Below, one piece after another: positions 7,449 to 15,060 of a DNA stretch of 19,458 nt (positions are counted from its first letter, which is position 1; every line of letters starts with the position of its first letter). The position numbers and the translations under genes were made by a program. A model generated the notes under the pieces. The model worked only from the letters and a program-made list of their open reading frames with translations, was not told the DNA's origin and made no database searches. The DNA is from Leadbetterella sp964423865 (GTDB lineage Bacteria > Bacteroidota > Bacteroidia > Cytophagales > Spirosomataceae), in assembly GCA_964423865.1 (NCBI GenBank), contig CAYRGN010000059.1, forward strand, positions 1 to 19,458, given 5' to 3'.

Positions 7449-7488
7449 TCTAATATCTAACTACTAATATCTAACTACTAATATCTAA
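7429..7488. repeat. CTAATATCTAA direct repeats, 14-bp period
   Basis: The 11-mer CTAATATCTAA occurs at 7429-7439, 7450-7460, 7464-7474 and 7478-7488. The last three are spaced exactly 14 bases apart. The whole gap 7384-7498 consists of this low-complexity sequence plus the inverted repeat; no gene is seen. Confidence 0.85.
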
Positions 7489-7498
7489 CAGCTTCTGT

Positions 7499-7825
7499 TT
7501 ACACCGAAAAACTCTCACCACAGCCGCAGGTGCGGGTGGCATTGGGGTTTTTGAAATGAAATCCTTTGCCGTTCAGGCCGTCGCTGAAGTCCAACTCGGT
7601 GCCCAGCAGATAAAGGAGGCTTTTCTTGTCTACAAAAACTTTCACCCCTTTGTCTTCAAAAACGTGATCGGTAGGCTGCTGTTCAGCGTCAAAAGCCAGG
7701 TTATACATCAACCCGGAGCATCCGCCGCCTTCTACCGCCACACGAATACCGTGGGCATCGTTTTTTCCTTCTTTGCTGCGCAGTTCAACAATTTTATCTC
7801 TCGCTATATCGGAAACGGTTACCAT
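7499..7825 (-). CDS. A-type iron-sulfur carrier (HesB/IscA/ErpA family)
   Basis: 108 residues, typical for A-type carriers that receive Fe-S clusters from the ISC or SUF scaffold and pass them to target apoproteins. The three cluster cysteines are present: Cys36 in GGGCSGLMY and Cys100/Cys102 in TCGCGESF at the C-terminus. GCSGxxY and the TCGCG ending define the family. Which paralogue (IscA, SufA or ErpA) cannot be told from sequence alone. It lies 55 bases downstream of the NamZ-like gene on the same strand and could be cotranscribed. A short A-rich stretch (TTTAAAAAG) just before the ATG fits the A-rich initiation regions of this phylum. Not part of a visible suf or isc operon. Confidence 0.94.
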   Translation of the reverse strand: MVTVSDIARDKIVELRSKEGKNDAHGIRVAVEGGGCSGLMYNLAFDAEQQPTDHVFEDKGVKVFVDKKSLLYLLGTELDFSDGLNGKGFHFKNPNATRTCGCGESFSV

Positions 7826-7880
7826 CTTTTTAAAAAGCTTTATTGCTTATGTATAACGGAGGAAAGAACGGAAAAGTTTC

Positions 7881-9086
7881 TTACTCGTAAAGGAGGTACT
7901 TCTTCCGCATTTCCTTATACTGACTCAGCCCGGGTTCCCAGGTGGCACGGATCTCAGCAGCTGAGACACCGGTTTCGATCTGCTTCTTAAAGTCGTAAAC
8001 CCCGGCCAGGAAGTTGATGTTTCCGATTTGCTTGCTCTGGGTCTGGTCAAAGAACTTGTCTTTGAGCGGATAGGCGTTATACAGTTCTATTATCCACTCT
8101 ATGGGTATTCTGCCCGTTTTCCGGAATTCGTTGACATCCACGTTCCGGAAATCCATGCCGTAGCATACCTGATCCTGGTGCAGGGGAGTTTCGGCCATGC
8201 CTTTGATGCTGCGGGGTGTAAAGCTGAATTCGTATTTTCCTTTCAGGAGGGGGGCTCCCGTAACGGCGAAGGGCATCATGGTCCCCCGGCCTTCGCTCAG
8301 AATGGTGCCTTCAAATAAACAGGTGGCGGGATAGAGGAGAATGCTCTGCTGGGTATTCAGGTTGGGCGACGGTTTCACAGGAAGTACGTATTCCATGTCG
8401 TGGTTATAATTGGCCACCGGGATTACGGTAATATCGGCTTTTAGTCCGTTAGGAAGCCACCCTTCTCCGTTAATCATCCGGGCAAATTCGCCCATGGTCA
8501 TTCCGTGTGCAATCGGTACCGGAAACTGCCCGATTCCCGATTTCAGCCGCATGTCGAGAATAGGGCCGTCGATCAGGTAACCGTTAGGGTTGGGGCGATC
8601 CAGAATCAACAGCGGTTTGCCGTTTTCAGCACAGGCCTCCATTACATCGCGCATGACGTTAATGTAGGTATAGAAGCGGCAGCCCACATCCTGCACGTCA
8701 AAAATCATCAGGTCTACGTCGGCCAGGTCTTCCGGGGCCGGCTTCCGTTTCTTGCCGTAAAGCGAAACAATTTTGATTCCGGTAGTTTCGTCGATTTCAT
8801 CGCCCACTTTTATCCCGGCGCTGGCATTGCCCCGGAAACCGTGTTCAGGCCCAAAGGCTTTAATGATCTTTACACCCCGGTTAAGAAGGCTGTCTACCAG
8901 ATGCTTGTCGCCAATGATGGTGGTGGGGTTGGCCAGTATGCCAATCCTTTTGCCTTCCAGGAGAGGGAGGTACCGGTCGGTTTGATCGGCCCCGGTGATG
9001 ATGCCCGAGGTTTGGGCGTGAGAGCAGTGGGTCAGCACCAGTACAAGCGGCAGAAAAGCAGCCAGCAAAACATTTTTGAAAGACAT
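7881..9086 (-). CDS. namZ: Exported exo-beta-N-acetylmuramidase-like protein (DUF1343, NamZ family)
   Basis: 401 residues. The DUF1343 family includes NamZ enzymes that release terminal N-acetylmuramic acid from peptidoglycan fragments (glycoside hydrolase family GH171). Diagnostic stretches are KRIGILANPTTI (46-57), AFGPEHGFRG (77-86) with the invariant Glu81-His82, LMIFDVQDVGCRFYTYI (126-142), LLILDRPNPNGY (159-170) and PIAHGMTMGEFA (191-202). A hydrophobic signal (residues 1-24) leads to LTHCSHAQ. Cys21 has His rather than Gly/Ala/Ser before it, so a signal-peptidase I cut after Ala24 is at least as likely as a lipoprotein. A role in periplasmic cell-wall recycling is inferred from the family. 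It is followed by the IscA gene with no obvious functional link. Confidence 0.9.
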   Translation of the reverse strand: MSFKNVLLAAFLPLVLVLTHCSHAQTSGIITGADQTDRYLPLLEGKRIGILANPTTIIGDKHLVDSLLNRGVKIIKAFGPEHGFRGNASAGIKVGDEIDETTGIKIVSLYGKKRKPAPEDLADVDLMIFDVQDVGCRFYTYINVMRDVMEACAENGKPLLILDRPNPNGYLIDGPILDMRLKSGIGQFPVPIAHGMTMGEFARMINGEGWLPNGLKADITVIPVANYNHDMEYVLPVKPSPNLNTQQSILLYPATCLFEGTILSEGRGTMMPFAVTGAPLLKGKYEFSFTPRSIKGMAETPLHQDQVCYGMDFRNVDVNEFRKTGRIPIEWIIELYNAYPLKDKFFDQTQSKQIGNINFLAGVYDFKKQIETGVSAAEIRATWEPGLSQYKEMRKKYLLYE

Positions 9087-9115
9087 AAGAGCCCTATTTT
9101 AAGATTTGTAAACAG

Positions 9116-9133
9116 CCGGTGTTCTACCACCGG
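9116..9133. promoter_or_regulatory. Hairpin upstream of the NamZ-like gene
   Basis: CCGGTG (9116-9121) and CACCGG (9128-9133) pair perfectly around TTCTAC, and flanking ACAG/CTGT extend the stem across a two-base bulge. It lies 30 bases before the NamZ-like ATG. It could be an operator or leader hairpin; no T-run follows. Confidence 0.35.
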
Positions 9134-9188
9134 AAACTGTAAAATTACGGAATATTTTGTTAAAATTGCTATAGCCTATGCGCCGCTT

Positions 9189-9216
9189 AGCTCGCAGCTC
9201 ATAGCTCATAGCTCAC
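9189..9216. repeat. AGCTCAT-type 7-bp tandem repeat
   Basis: Four 7-base units: AGCTCGC (9189-9195), AGCTCAT (9196-9202), AGCTCAT (9203-9209), AGCTCAC (9210-9216), followed by a diverged GACTCAA. It sits in the 202-base divergent gap between the NamZ-like and hydroxylase genes. No gene is seen in the gap. Confidence 0.8.
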
Positions 9217-9262
9217 GACTCAACTTTCACAAGCAAAAAATGACTTTTTCCAGAATAATTAT

Positions 9263-9270
9263 TATTTTTG
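9263..9270 (+). promoter_or_regulatory. -7 promoter box of the hydroxylase gene
   Basis: TATTTTTG matches TAnnTTTG and ends 18 bases before the ATG at 9289, predicting a leader of roughly a dozen bases. The -33 region is T-rich without a clear TTTG. Confidence 0.5.
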
Positions 9271-9288
9271 ATAGATATCTGATTTTCT

Positions 9289-10107
9289 ATGGAAGTACTG
9301 AGAGACTATTTTGCTACGATACCCACTTTGCACCGATCCATTATTCTGGTGGGCGGAATCGGCCTTTTCTGGATGATAGAATACTTCATTCCCCTCTTCA
9401 GACACCGGTATGAAAAGGTAAGACACGCCGGATTGAACATCTTTTTTACCCTGACCACGGTGGTGGTGAATTTTGCTTTGGCGTTTGTGCTGGTGAAGTC
9501 CAGCGACTGGGCCGTGGAGAACGGTTTCGGTATCCTGGCCTGGTTACCGGAGATGCCCCTGTGGTTGTACGCCGTGGTGGGCCTGCTACTGCTGGACCTT
9601 ATCGGGGCCTACTTTATCCACTGGATGGAACACCGTGTGAAATGGATGTGGATGTTTCACCTGGTGCACCACAGCGACCTGCATGTAGATACTACCACGG
9701 CTAACCGCCACCATCCTGGAGAAAGTGTGTTTCGACTGGTTTTTACGGTGATTGCCGTGATGATCGCCGGCGCGCCCATGTGGCTGGTATTCATGTACCA
9801 GTCGCTTTCTGTGGTGCTTTCCCAGTTCAATCATGCCAATATTCGTATGCCCGTCAAACTCGACAAGGCCCTGAGTTGGGTGCTGGTGACCCCGGATATG
9901 CACCATGTGCATCACCATTATAGGCTGCCTTACACCGATTCTAACTACGGCAATATTTTTTCGGTGTGGGACAGGCTGTTTGGTACGTTCAGTTACCTGG
10001 AAAGAGACCGGCTGGTGTATGGCATAGATACCTGTATGAATCCCGAGGAGAATGAACATGTTCTCCCCCTACTGAAAGTGCCTTTCGAGCCTTACCGAAA
10101 ACTTTAA
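9289..10107 (+). CDS. Fatty acid hydroxylase / sterol desaturase superfamily membrane protein
   Basis: 272 residues with four or so hydrophobic segments (about 17-37, 50-70, 90-112, 150-176). The eight-histidine di-iron pattern is complete: HWMEH (111-115), HLVHHSD (124-130), NRHHPGE (140-145), a lone His182 in QFNHAN, and DMHHVHHHYRLP (203-214). It is followed by NYGNIFSVWDRLFGTF (219-234), typical of the family. Such enzymes use oxygen and reductant to hydroxylate lipids, sterols or carotenoids in the membrane. In Bacteroidota many relatives have unknown substrate. It stands alone on the plus strand, with a promoter box just upstream. The substrate cannot be read from the sequence. Confidence 0.92.
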   Translation: MEVLRDYFATIPTLHRSIILVGGIGLFWMIEYFIPLFRHRYEKVRHAGLNIFFTLTTVVVNFALAFVLVKSSDWAVENGFGILAWLPEMPLWLYAVVGLLLLDLIGAYFIHWMEHRVKWMWMFHLVHHSDLHVDTTTANRHHPGESVFRLVFTVIAVMIAGAPMWLVFMYQSLSVVLSQFNHANIRMPVKLDKALSWVLVTPDMHHVHHHYRLPYTDSNYGNIFSVWDRLFGTFSYLERDRLVYGIDTCMNPEENEHVLPLLKVPFEPYRKL

Positions 10108-10170
10108 CCTAGCGGTGCAACCCTTACTGCTGTTGCAGCATCTTCTTTCCGAGGGTGCCGCTTATCCTTT

Positions 10171-10190
10171 TTACACAACCGTTTGTGTAA
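10171..10190. promoter_or_regulatory. TTACACA-N6-TGTGTAA inverted repeat
   Basis: Perfect 7-bp arms (10171-10177 and 10184-10190) around ACCGTT, 66 bases before the receptor ATG. It is either an operator of the receptor gene or a hairpin ending the hydroxylase mRNA. The lack of a following T-run favours an operator. Confidence 0.45.
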
Positions 10191-10203
10191 TATAAGCTAC
10201 TGG

Positions 10204-10217
10204 GTATTACATAATAC
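10204..10217. promoter_or_regulatory. GTATTA-CA-TAATAC inverted repeat
   Basis: Perfect 6-bp arms around CA, immediately upstream of a near-consensus -7 box TACTTTCG (10226-10233) that precedes the receptor ATG at 10257. Position just upstream of the -7 box suggests a repressor or activator site. Confidence 0.45.
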
Positions 10218-10256
10218 TTCAATTTTACTTTCGAAAAAGCTATTACTATTAAAACA

Positions 10257-12713
10257 ATGAAAACTCTAATCTTCATGGGGGCCATGCTGTGCGCATTGGT
10301 TTCCTTTGCTAAAGACTCCCGAAATGTTTCCGGTGCGGTAAGTGACGAAAAGGGCGAAGGCCTGTCGTTTGCCAATGTGTTTTTGTATCATTCGGCGGAT
10401 AGCTCGCTTTATAAAGCAGCAGCGGCCGATTTAGAAGGGAAATTCCGTATGGAAGAAGTGGAAGACAGCCGGTATTTCCTGAAAGTTTCAGCGGTGGGGT
10501 ATGCCGATTTTTACAGCCCGGCTTTTGTGGTCAATGCGCAGAACAGTAGTGTGTCATTTACCGGCATCGTTTTGAAGGAATCTTCCCAGATGTTGAATGC
10601 CGTGCAGGTAACTGCCAAAAAACCTTTTATTGAGCAGCAGATTGATAAAATGGTGGTGAACGTAGAAAACAGCATCAGCGGCAGCGGGAGTACCGCCCTG
10701 GAAGTGCTGGAGAAGGTTCCCGGCATTATTGTAGACCGGCAGAACGATCAGATCCGGATCCGGAACAAGTCAGGGGTGGTGGTGATGATAGACGGGAAAA
10801 TCAATTATATGTCTTCAGAGGCTCTTTCCCAGTACCTCAACAATATGCCTTCTGACCAGATAGAGGCCATTGAGGTGATCACCAACCCTTCCTCCAAATA
10901 CGATGCGGCAGGAAATTCCGGCATCATCAACATTCGTTTGAAAAAAAACAAAGCCCACGGTACAAACGGCACGCTGAGCTTATCGGCCGGCACCGGACTT
11001 CTTCCGAATTCCACTTCCGACCTTTACCGGGGGAGCGGCAATCTTTCCCTGAATCACCGGAATAAAAAATGGAACCTGTTTGGGAACGGGAATATCGGGC
11101 GAAATCGGTTTTACAGCGACAATACCATCTGGAGGGCCACGCAATTTGAGAATACCCGGTCTGAATTTGATCAATATTCTCAGCGGGCAGGCGGCGGAAT
11201 GTTTTATGCGGTGAGGGGTGGTGCAGATTATTTCGTGAATGAAAAGACAACGGTAGGGGTTCAGGGCGATTATAACCAGTGGAACGGCGCTATGCGGAGC
11301 GACGGGCGCACCAATATCAAAGAAATTCAGGGCGGGGAGGCCATTGAAAGCTACCTTTTGCCAGGGTCAGACCGCAGCATGGACAATCAGAATTTTTCCG
11401 GTAATCTGAGCCTTCGTCACAGAAATCAGGGCAAAGAAGTCTCTTTTGATGCAGATTACAGTGGCTTCAGGAGCAGTGCAGACCAGGACTTTCTAAACAC
11501 CTATTACAGTTTGCAAAATTCGCCCGACAGCAGTACGCAGCAGCGCATGAGTCAGCCCACGCGCATTGATATTTACTCCGCAAAACTGGATTTCGTTATT
11601 CCGGCACCCCATAAAATGAAATATGAATTTGGGGCAAAGAGCAGTTACGTGACCACGGATAACAACTTTACTTTTGAAAATTTTGAAGAAGGCGTATGGA
11701 TCAATGACGGGGGTAAAACCAATCATTTCAAGTATACGGAGGTGGTGAATGCGCTCTATCTGAATACGGGGTATAAGTGGGAAAAATGGGCAATTCAGGG
11801 GGGATTACGCCTGGAGCATACTTTTTCAGACGGCCATTCCCTCACTTCTGCAGAACGCAATAAGCGAAATTACCTGAACCTGTTTCCCACCTTGTTTGTA
11901 AGCCAGACCATTAATGAGCAAAACAGCATTCGTTATTCGTATAGCAAGCGCATCGACAGGCCCAATTATGAGCAGTTGAATCCTTTCCTTTTTTTCCTGG
12001 ATCCCTATACTTACGAACTGGGGAATCCGTTTTTGCAGCCTCAGTTCACGGATTCGTATGAGGTGACCTACACCTTCAAAGATACGTACTCTCTGGCGCT
12101 GGCTTATGCCGACACCCGGGGAATGATTTTTCAGGTGCTGGAGCAAGACGACGAGTCGCGTACTACTTTCCAGACCAACAGAAATCTTAAAGGGATGCGC
12201 AATTATTCGGCTAACCTGTCGCTCCCCGTGACCCCCTTTAAATGGTGGAATATGCAGAACAGCGTCAGTGTATATTATAATCTTTTCAAAGACGAAGACA
12301 TGAGCGGTGCGGCCTTAAATGCCGGTAGGATAGCTTACAACCTGTACAGTGGGAATACGTTTACACTTAAAAGAAATTGGTCGGCCGAACTCAGTGCCTG
12401 GTACAATTCCCCCTCTTTGTACGGCTTTATTGAGATGACCCGCCCACAGTATGCCGTGAATCTGGGAATTCAGAAGTCTTTCCTCGACAAAAGGGCCAAA
12501 TTGAAGCTCAGTGTGAGCGATGTGTTTCTCACCTCTTTCTTTGCGGCACGGATCAATTACTCGAATATGGATCTCAAGCTGGATAACCGCTGGAATGCAA
12601 GACGTGTAGCGTTAACTTTTACCTATAATTTCGGAAATCAGAACGTGAAGAGCCAACGCCGGAGTACCGGTAACGAAGAATTTAAACGCCGTGCAGGCGG
12701 AAATGAAGGCTAA
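10257..12713 (+). CDS. Outer-membrane beta-barrel receptor (TonB-receptor-like, CarboxypepD_reg plus OMP_b-brl_3 type)
   Basis: 818 residues. A signal peptide (residues 1-18, MKTLIFMGAMLCALVSFA) is followed by a carboxypeptidase-regulatory-like domain (about 23-105; SGAVSDEKGEGLSFANVFLY). Next is a plug-like region (about 125-235; ALEVLEKVPGIIVD, VVVMIDGKINYM, IEAIEVITNPSSKYDAAG). The rest is a barrel rich in alternating aromatic strands (YSYSKRIDRPNYEQLNPF) ending in ALTFTYNFGNQN and a basic Gly-Arg-rich tail. This class is common in Bacteroidota and lacks the full signature of a siderophore or SusC receptor; the ligand is unknown. Plug residues such as NPSSKYDAAGNSGIINI are diagnostic of the class. 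Two inverted repeats lie upstream and a strong terminator downstream, so it is probably monocistronic and regulated. Confidence 0.9.
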   Translation: MKTLIFMGAMLCALVSFAKDSRNVSGAVSDEKGEGLSFANVFLYHSADSSLYKAAAADLEGKFRMEEVEDSRYFLKVSAVGYADFYSPAFVVNAQNSSVSFTGIVLKESSQMLNAVQVTAKKPFIEQQIDKMVVNVENSISGSGSTALEVLEKVPGIIVDRQNDQIRIRNKSGVVVMIDGKINYMSSEALSQYLNNMPSDQIEAIEVITNPSSKYDAAGNSGIINIRLKKNKAHGTNGTLSLSAGTGLLPNSTSDLYRGSGNLSLNHRNKKWNLFGNGNIGRNRFYSDNTIWRATQFENTRSEFDQYSQRAGGGMFYAVRGGADYFVNEKTTVGVQGDYNQWNGAMRSDGRTNIKEIQGGEAIESYLLPGSDRSMDNQNFSGNLSLRHRNQGKEVSFDADYSGFRSSADQDFLNTYYSLQNSPDSSTQQRMSQPTRIDIYSAKLDFVIPAPHKMKYEFGAKSSYVTTDNNFTFENFEEGVWINDGGKTNHFKYTEVVNALYLNTGYKWEKWAIQGGLRLEHTFSDGHSLTSAERNKRNYLNLFPTLFVSQTINEQNSIRYSYSKRIDRPNYEQLNPFLFFLDPYTYELGNPFLQPQFTDSYEVTYTFKDTYSLALAYADTRGMIFQVLEQDDESRTTFQTNRNLKGMRNYSANLSLPVTPFKWWNMQNSVSVYYNLFKDEDMSGAALNAGRIAYNLYSGNTFTLKRNWSAELSAWYNSPSLYGFIEMTRPQYAVNLGIQKSFLDKRAKLKLSVSDVFLTSFFAARINYSNMDLKLDNRWNARRVALTFTYNFGNQNVKSQRRSTGNEEFKRRAGGNEG

Positions 12714-12730
12714 GTAATGCGCTGTATAGT

Positions 12731-12765
12731 GAACTTCCCCGGGTTATGTTCTCCCGGGGAAGTTC
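12731..12765 (+). terminator. Terminator of the receptor gene
   Basis: GAACTTCCCCGGG (12731-12743) and CCCGGGGAAGTTC (12753-12765) form a perfect 13-bp, GC-rich stem with a 9-base loop, 17 bases after the stop. It is followed by CAAATTTTATG, a short T-run only. Confidence 0.8.
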
Positions 12766-12773
12766 CAAATTTT

Positions 12774-12787
12774 ATGATTTTCGTCAT
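12774..12787. promoter_or_regulatory. Crp/Fnr-like site upstream of hemA
   Basis: ATGAT-TTTC-GTCAT has the TGA-N6-TCA layout of Crp/Fnr-family operators with one mismatch between the arms. It lies about 125 bases before the inferred hemA transcription start, rather far for direct activation. The same pattern occurs twice beside ccoI. Confidence 0.45.
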
Positions 12788-12836
12788 ACAATTGAAAATC
12801 AAAGGGTTCGGAATGCGGGGAAAGCCTGTTTTGTAG

Positions 12837-12857
12837 AATTTAGAATGCTTCTAAATT
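12837..12857. promoter_or_regulatory. 9-bp inverted repeat upstream of the hemA promoter
   Basis: AATTTAGAA (12837-12845), TGC, TTCTAAATT (12849-12857): perfect 9-bp arms centred roughly 57 bases before the inferred start of transcription. A good candidate operator for an unidentified regulator. Confidence 0.5.
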
Positions 12858-12891
12858 TAAATTTTAGCCCGCTTCTTAATAGATAAAGGGC

Positions 12892-12899
12892 TATTTTTG
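12892..12899 (+). promoter_or_regulatory. hemA -7 promoter box
   Basis: TATTTTTG matches TAnnTTTG, 28 bases before the ATG at 12928. Flanking TAGCCC (12865-12870) and GGGCTA (12888-12893) form a further inverted repeat whose right arm overlaps the box. Confidence 0.55.
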
Positions 12900-12927
12900 T
12901 ATTCGTTTTTTGGAAGCAGTTTACGGA

Positions 12928-14187
12928 ATGTCAGAAAAATTACAGTCGGTTTCTTTATCGTACAAACGCACTCCCTTTGAAATCAGGGAGAAATTGACGC
13001 TTTCGGAGCAGGAAATTAAGGATCTGCACCTGAAGTTAAAGGATGTTTTTGGCATTAAAGAAGCCCTGATTATTTCCACCTGTAACCGCACGGAAATTCA
13101 TTATCGCTCGGAAAGAGAGCTTACTGACGACCTCGTTCGTCTGGTGGCATCGGCCAAAGGCAGTGATTCTACAGAATTCCGGGAATACTTTGATCAATGC
13201 ACTTCGGAGCAGGAAGCTCTCACGTATTTGTTTGAGGTGTCTTTGGGCTTGCACTCCCAGGTGGTAGGCGACCAGCAGATCATTAACCAGATCAAGCAGG
13301 CGTATCAGTGGGCGGCGGATATGGACATGGCCGGCACTTTCCTGCACCGGGTATTGCACAGCATATTCTACGCCAACAAACGGGTGGTTCAGGAAACCGA
13401 ATTCCATGACGGCGCGGCCTCTACTTCCTATGCCACCATTGACCTCATGCAGACCATTCTTCCGGCCATGAGCCATCCGAAGATTCTGGTGCTGGGTTTG
13501 GGTGAAATGGGCGAGGACGTGGCCAAAACACTTTTTGAGAAGGAAATCAGGAACGTGACGTTATGTAACCGTACATTCGATAAGGCGGAAGCGCTGGCGG
13601 GTGCGTATGGCTACGAAGCCATGTCTTATTTTGAGCTGATTAGTCGTATTGGAGAATTTGATATTATCATTTCTTCCCTGCGTTTAATGCAGCCTTTGAT
13701 CACCAAAAACGTACTAAGCAAACGAACCGGCATTACCTATTGTTTTGATTTGTCGATTCCGCATAGCATCAGTCCGGACGTGGCCGAACTGCCCGGCGTG
13801 GTGTTTTATGGCCTGGACGAGATTCAGCAGATCACCGACGAGTCGATTGATAAGCGACTGGCTGCGGTACCTGCCGTGAAGCAGATCATTGGCGAGCTGG
13901 TCAACGATATTGATACCTGGTCTAAAGAATTGCAGGTTTCTCCTACCATCCACAAACTTAAAAATGCCCTGGAGCAAATCCGCCAGGAAGAAATGGCCCG
14001 TCACCTCAAGGGCCTGACCGCAGAAGAGGCCAAAAAGGTCGAAAAGATTACTTCCGGCATGATGCAGAAGATCATCAAAATGCCAGTACTCCAACTTAAA
14101 GCCGCCTGTAAGCGCGGCGAAGCCGAAGAGCTCATCGACTTCCTTACCGATCTGTTTGATCTGGAGAAAGGGAGCGTGAAGGCGTAA
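12928..14187 (+). CDS. hemA: Glutamyl-tRNA reductase
   Basis: 419 residues from the ATG at 12928. A TTG six codons upstream (12910) is in frame but lies almost on the expected transcription start, so I reject it. The enzyme reduces glutamyl-tRNA(Glu) with NADPH to glutamate-1-semialdehyde, the first committed step of C5-pathway heme synthesis. Evidence: YKRTPFEIREKL (12-23), STCNRTE (50-56) with catalytic Cys52, GLHSQVVGDQQIINQIKQAY (107-126), the NADPH loop VLGLGEMG (188-195) with NRTFDKAEAL after it, and the C-terminal dimerisation helices. Nothing catalytic is missing. Upstream lie a Crp/Fnr-like site and a 9-bp inverted repeat. hemE is 8 kb to the left, so the heme genes are near each other but not an operon. 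A long hairpin follows the stop. Confidence 0.97.
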   Translation: MSEKLQSVSLSYKRTPFEIREKLTLSEQEIKDLHLKLKDVFGIKEALIISTCNRTEIHYRSERELTDDLVRLVASAKGSDSTEFREYFDQCTSEQEALTYLFEVSLGLHSQVVGDQQIINQIKQAYQWAADMDMAGTFLHRVLHSIFYANKRVVQETEFHDGAASTSYATIDLMQTILPAMSHPKILVLGLGEMGEDVAKTLFEKEIRNVTLCNRTFDKAEALAGAYGYEAMSYFELISRIGEFDIIISSLRLMQPLITKNVLSKRTGITYCFDLSIPHSISPDVAELPGVVFYGLDEIQQITDESIDKRLAAVPAVKQIIGELVNDIDTWSKELQVSPTIHKLKNALEQIRQEEMARHLKGLTAEEAKKVEKITSGMMQKIIKMPVLQLKAACKRGEAEELIDFLTDLFDLEKGSVKA

Positions 14188-14220
14188 GGGTGTTTATGTC
14201 CTGAAAAGAACTTCACTAAT

Positions 14221-14271
14221 CTTCATTTCTTCATGTTTAAATTGTAAGTTTTTTAACATGAAGAAGTGAAG
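14221..14271 (+). terminator. 17-bp hairpin after hemA
   Basis: Arms 14221-14237 (CTTCATTTCTTCATGTT) and 14255-14271 pair over 17 bp. The single non-Watson-Crick pair (14226/14266) is U-G in the plus transcript and A-C in the minus one. This favours a hemA terminator or a 3' stabiliser over a higA one. The rest of the gap to 14325 shows no gene. Confidence 0.55.
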
Positions 14272-14325
14272 GGAAATGAAGGGCTCAATACTAAATTTAA
14301 AACCTTAAGGGTTGTTCAGAAAGAA

Positions 14326-14724
14326 CTACGCAATCAGAATCTCGGCCGGAATACCCAGGTTTTTATGAAGTGCGCGAATCATTTTGAGATTCAGTTTCCT
14401 TTTGCCATTCAGGACTTCTGAAATTCTGTTTTCGCCGCCAAAATATTCGGCTACCTCTTTTTGGGATAGGTTGAGCATGGCCATCCGCTCTCTGATAGCT
14501 TCCACGGGGGAGGGGGCTGGAATAGGAAAATGCTTCTTTTCGTATTCTATAGCCAGAATAGTAACGGCATTCAGGATTTCAAGTGCTCTTTGCCGAATGG
14601 CAGTATCTTCAATCCCGTCAGCGTCAATCAGGGCTTCAATGATTTCATGGGCCTCCTCAAAATCCTGCTCGGTAATAATGGGCCTGATTCGAATGTTATC
14701 TAAATCAATATCTAATGTTTTCAT
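14326..14724 (-). CDS. higA: HigA-type antitoxin (Xre-family HTH)
   Basis: 132 residues. The N-terminal half has the IITEQDFEEAHEIIEALID pattern (16-34) typical of long HigA antitoxins. The C-terminal half is an Xre helix-turn-helix (about 75-130; LNLSQKEVAEYFGGENRISE, 84-103), with GGENRISEVLNGKRKL as the recognition part. It neutralises the HigB RNase and represses its own promoter. It follows the toxin gene by 18 bases on the same strand, the reversed (toxin-first) order characteristic of higBA. The pair lies between hemA and the cco genes and is AT-rich compared with them, as expected for a mobile module. Confidence 0.93.
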   Translation of the reverse strand: MKTLDIDLDNIRIRPIITEQDFEEAHEIIEALIDADGIEDTAIRQRALEILNAVTILAIEYEKKHFPIPAPSPVEAIRERMAMLNLSQKEVAEYFGGENRISEVLNGKRKLNLKMIRALHKNLGIPAEILIA

Positions 14725-14742
14725 GATATTGCATTTTTTGAA

Positions 14743-15039
14743 TTATACGTTATGAATGTCCTGTATCTTGTCATATTCGCTATGCGTGCCAACAAACCGG
14801 ATAAATGCATATTGGAATTGATATTCAAATTTGACAATTAGCCTGTATTTGTTATTAGTAATGTCAAATACAATCCGATTATTTTTCAAAGTATCAGCAT
14901 CTTTAAAGAACCTGGTTATTTCTGCGGGATATCTGAAGTTCATTTTTTCAATCACTTCGTACCAGGTCTCTAATGAAGCCCTTGAGTCAGGGTGTTTTTC
15001 CCAGAATCTTCTTAATGTGCCTTTGCTGTATATCTTCAT
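14743..15039 (-). CDS. higB: HigB-type mRNA interferase toxin
   Basis: 98 residues, full length for the HigB toxin family (RelE superfamily), which cleaves mRNA at the ribosome. Family signatures: FWEKHPDSRASLETWYEVIE (12-31), NNRIVFDITNNKYRLIVKFEY (53-73), AFIRFVGTHSEYDKI (78-92). First gene of the toxin-antitoxin pair. The ATG at 15039 is preceded by a 6-4-6 palindrome at 15061-15076, the likely autoregulatory operator. No truncation or frameshift is seen, so the toxin is probably active. Confidence 0.93.
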   Translation of the reverse strand: MKIYSKGTLRRFWEKHPDSRASLETWYEVIEKMNFRYPAEITRFFKDADTLKNNRIVFDITNNKYRLIVKFEYQFQYAFIRFVGTHSEYDKIQDIHNV

Positions 15040-15060
15040 AACGCAGATTTAGTTTTAAAG

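Noticed and set aside
8505..9413. 302-codon plus-strand open frame over the NamZ-like gene and into the hydroxylase
   Set aside because: Antisense to a clear family member and overlapping the start of another; no domain, and it crosses the intergenic repeats.
12910..12927. TTG start adding six residues to HemA
   Set aside because: It sits only ten bases after the -7 box, at or next to the expected transcription start; the ATG at 12928 gives the usual N-terminus.
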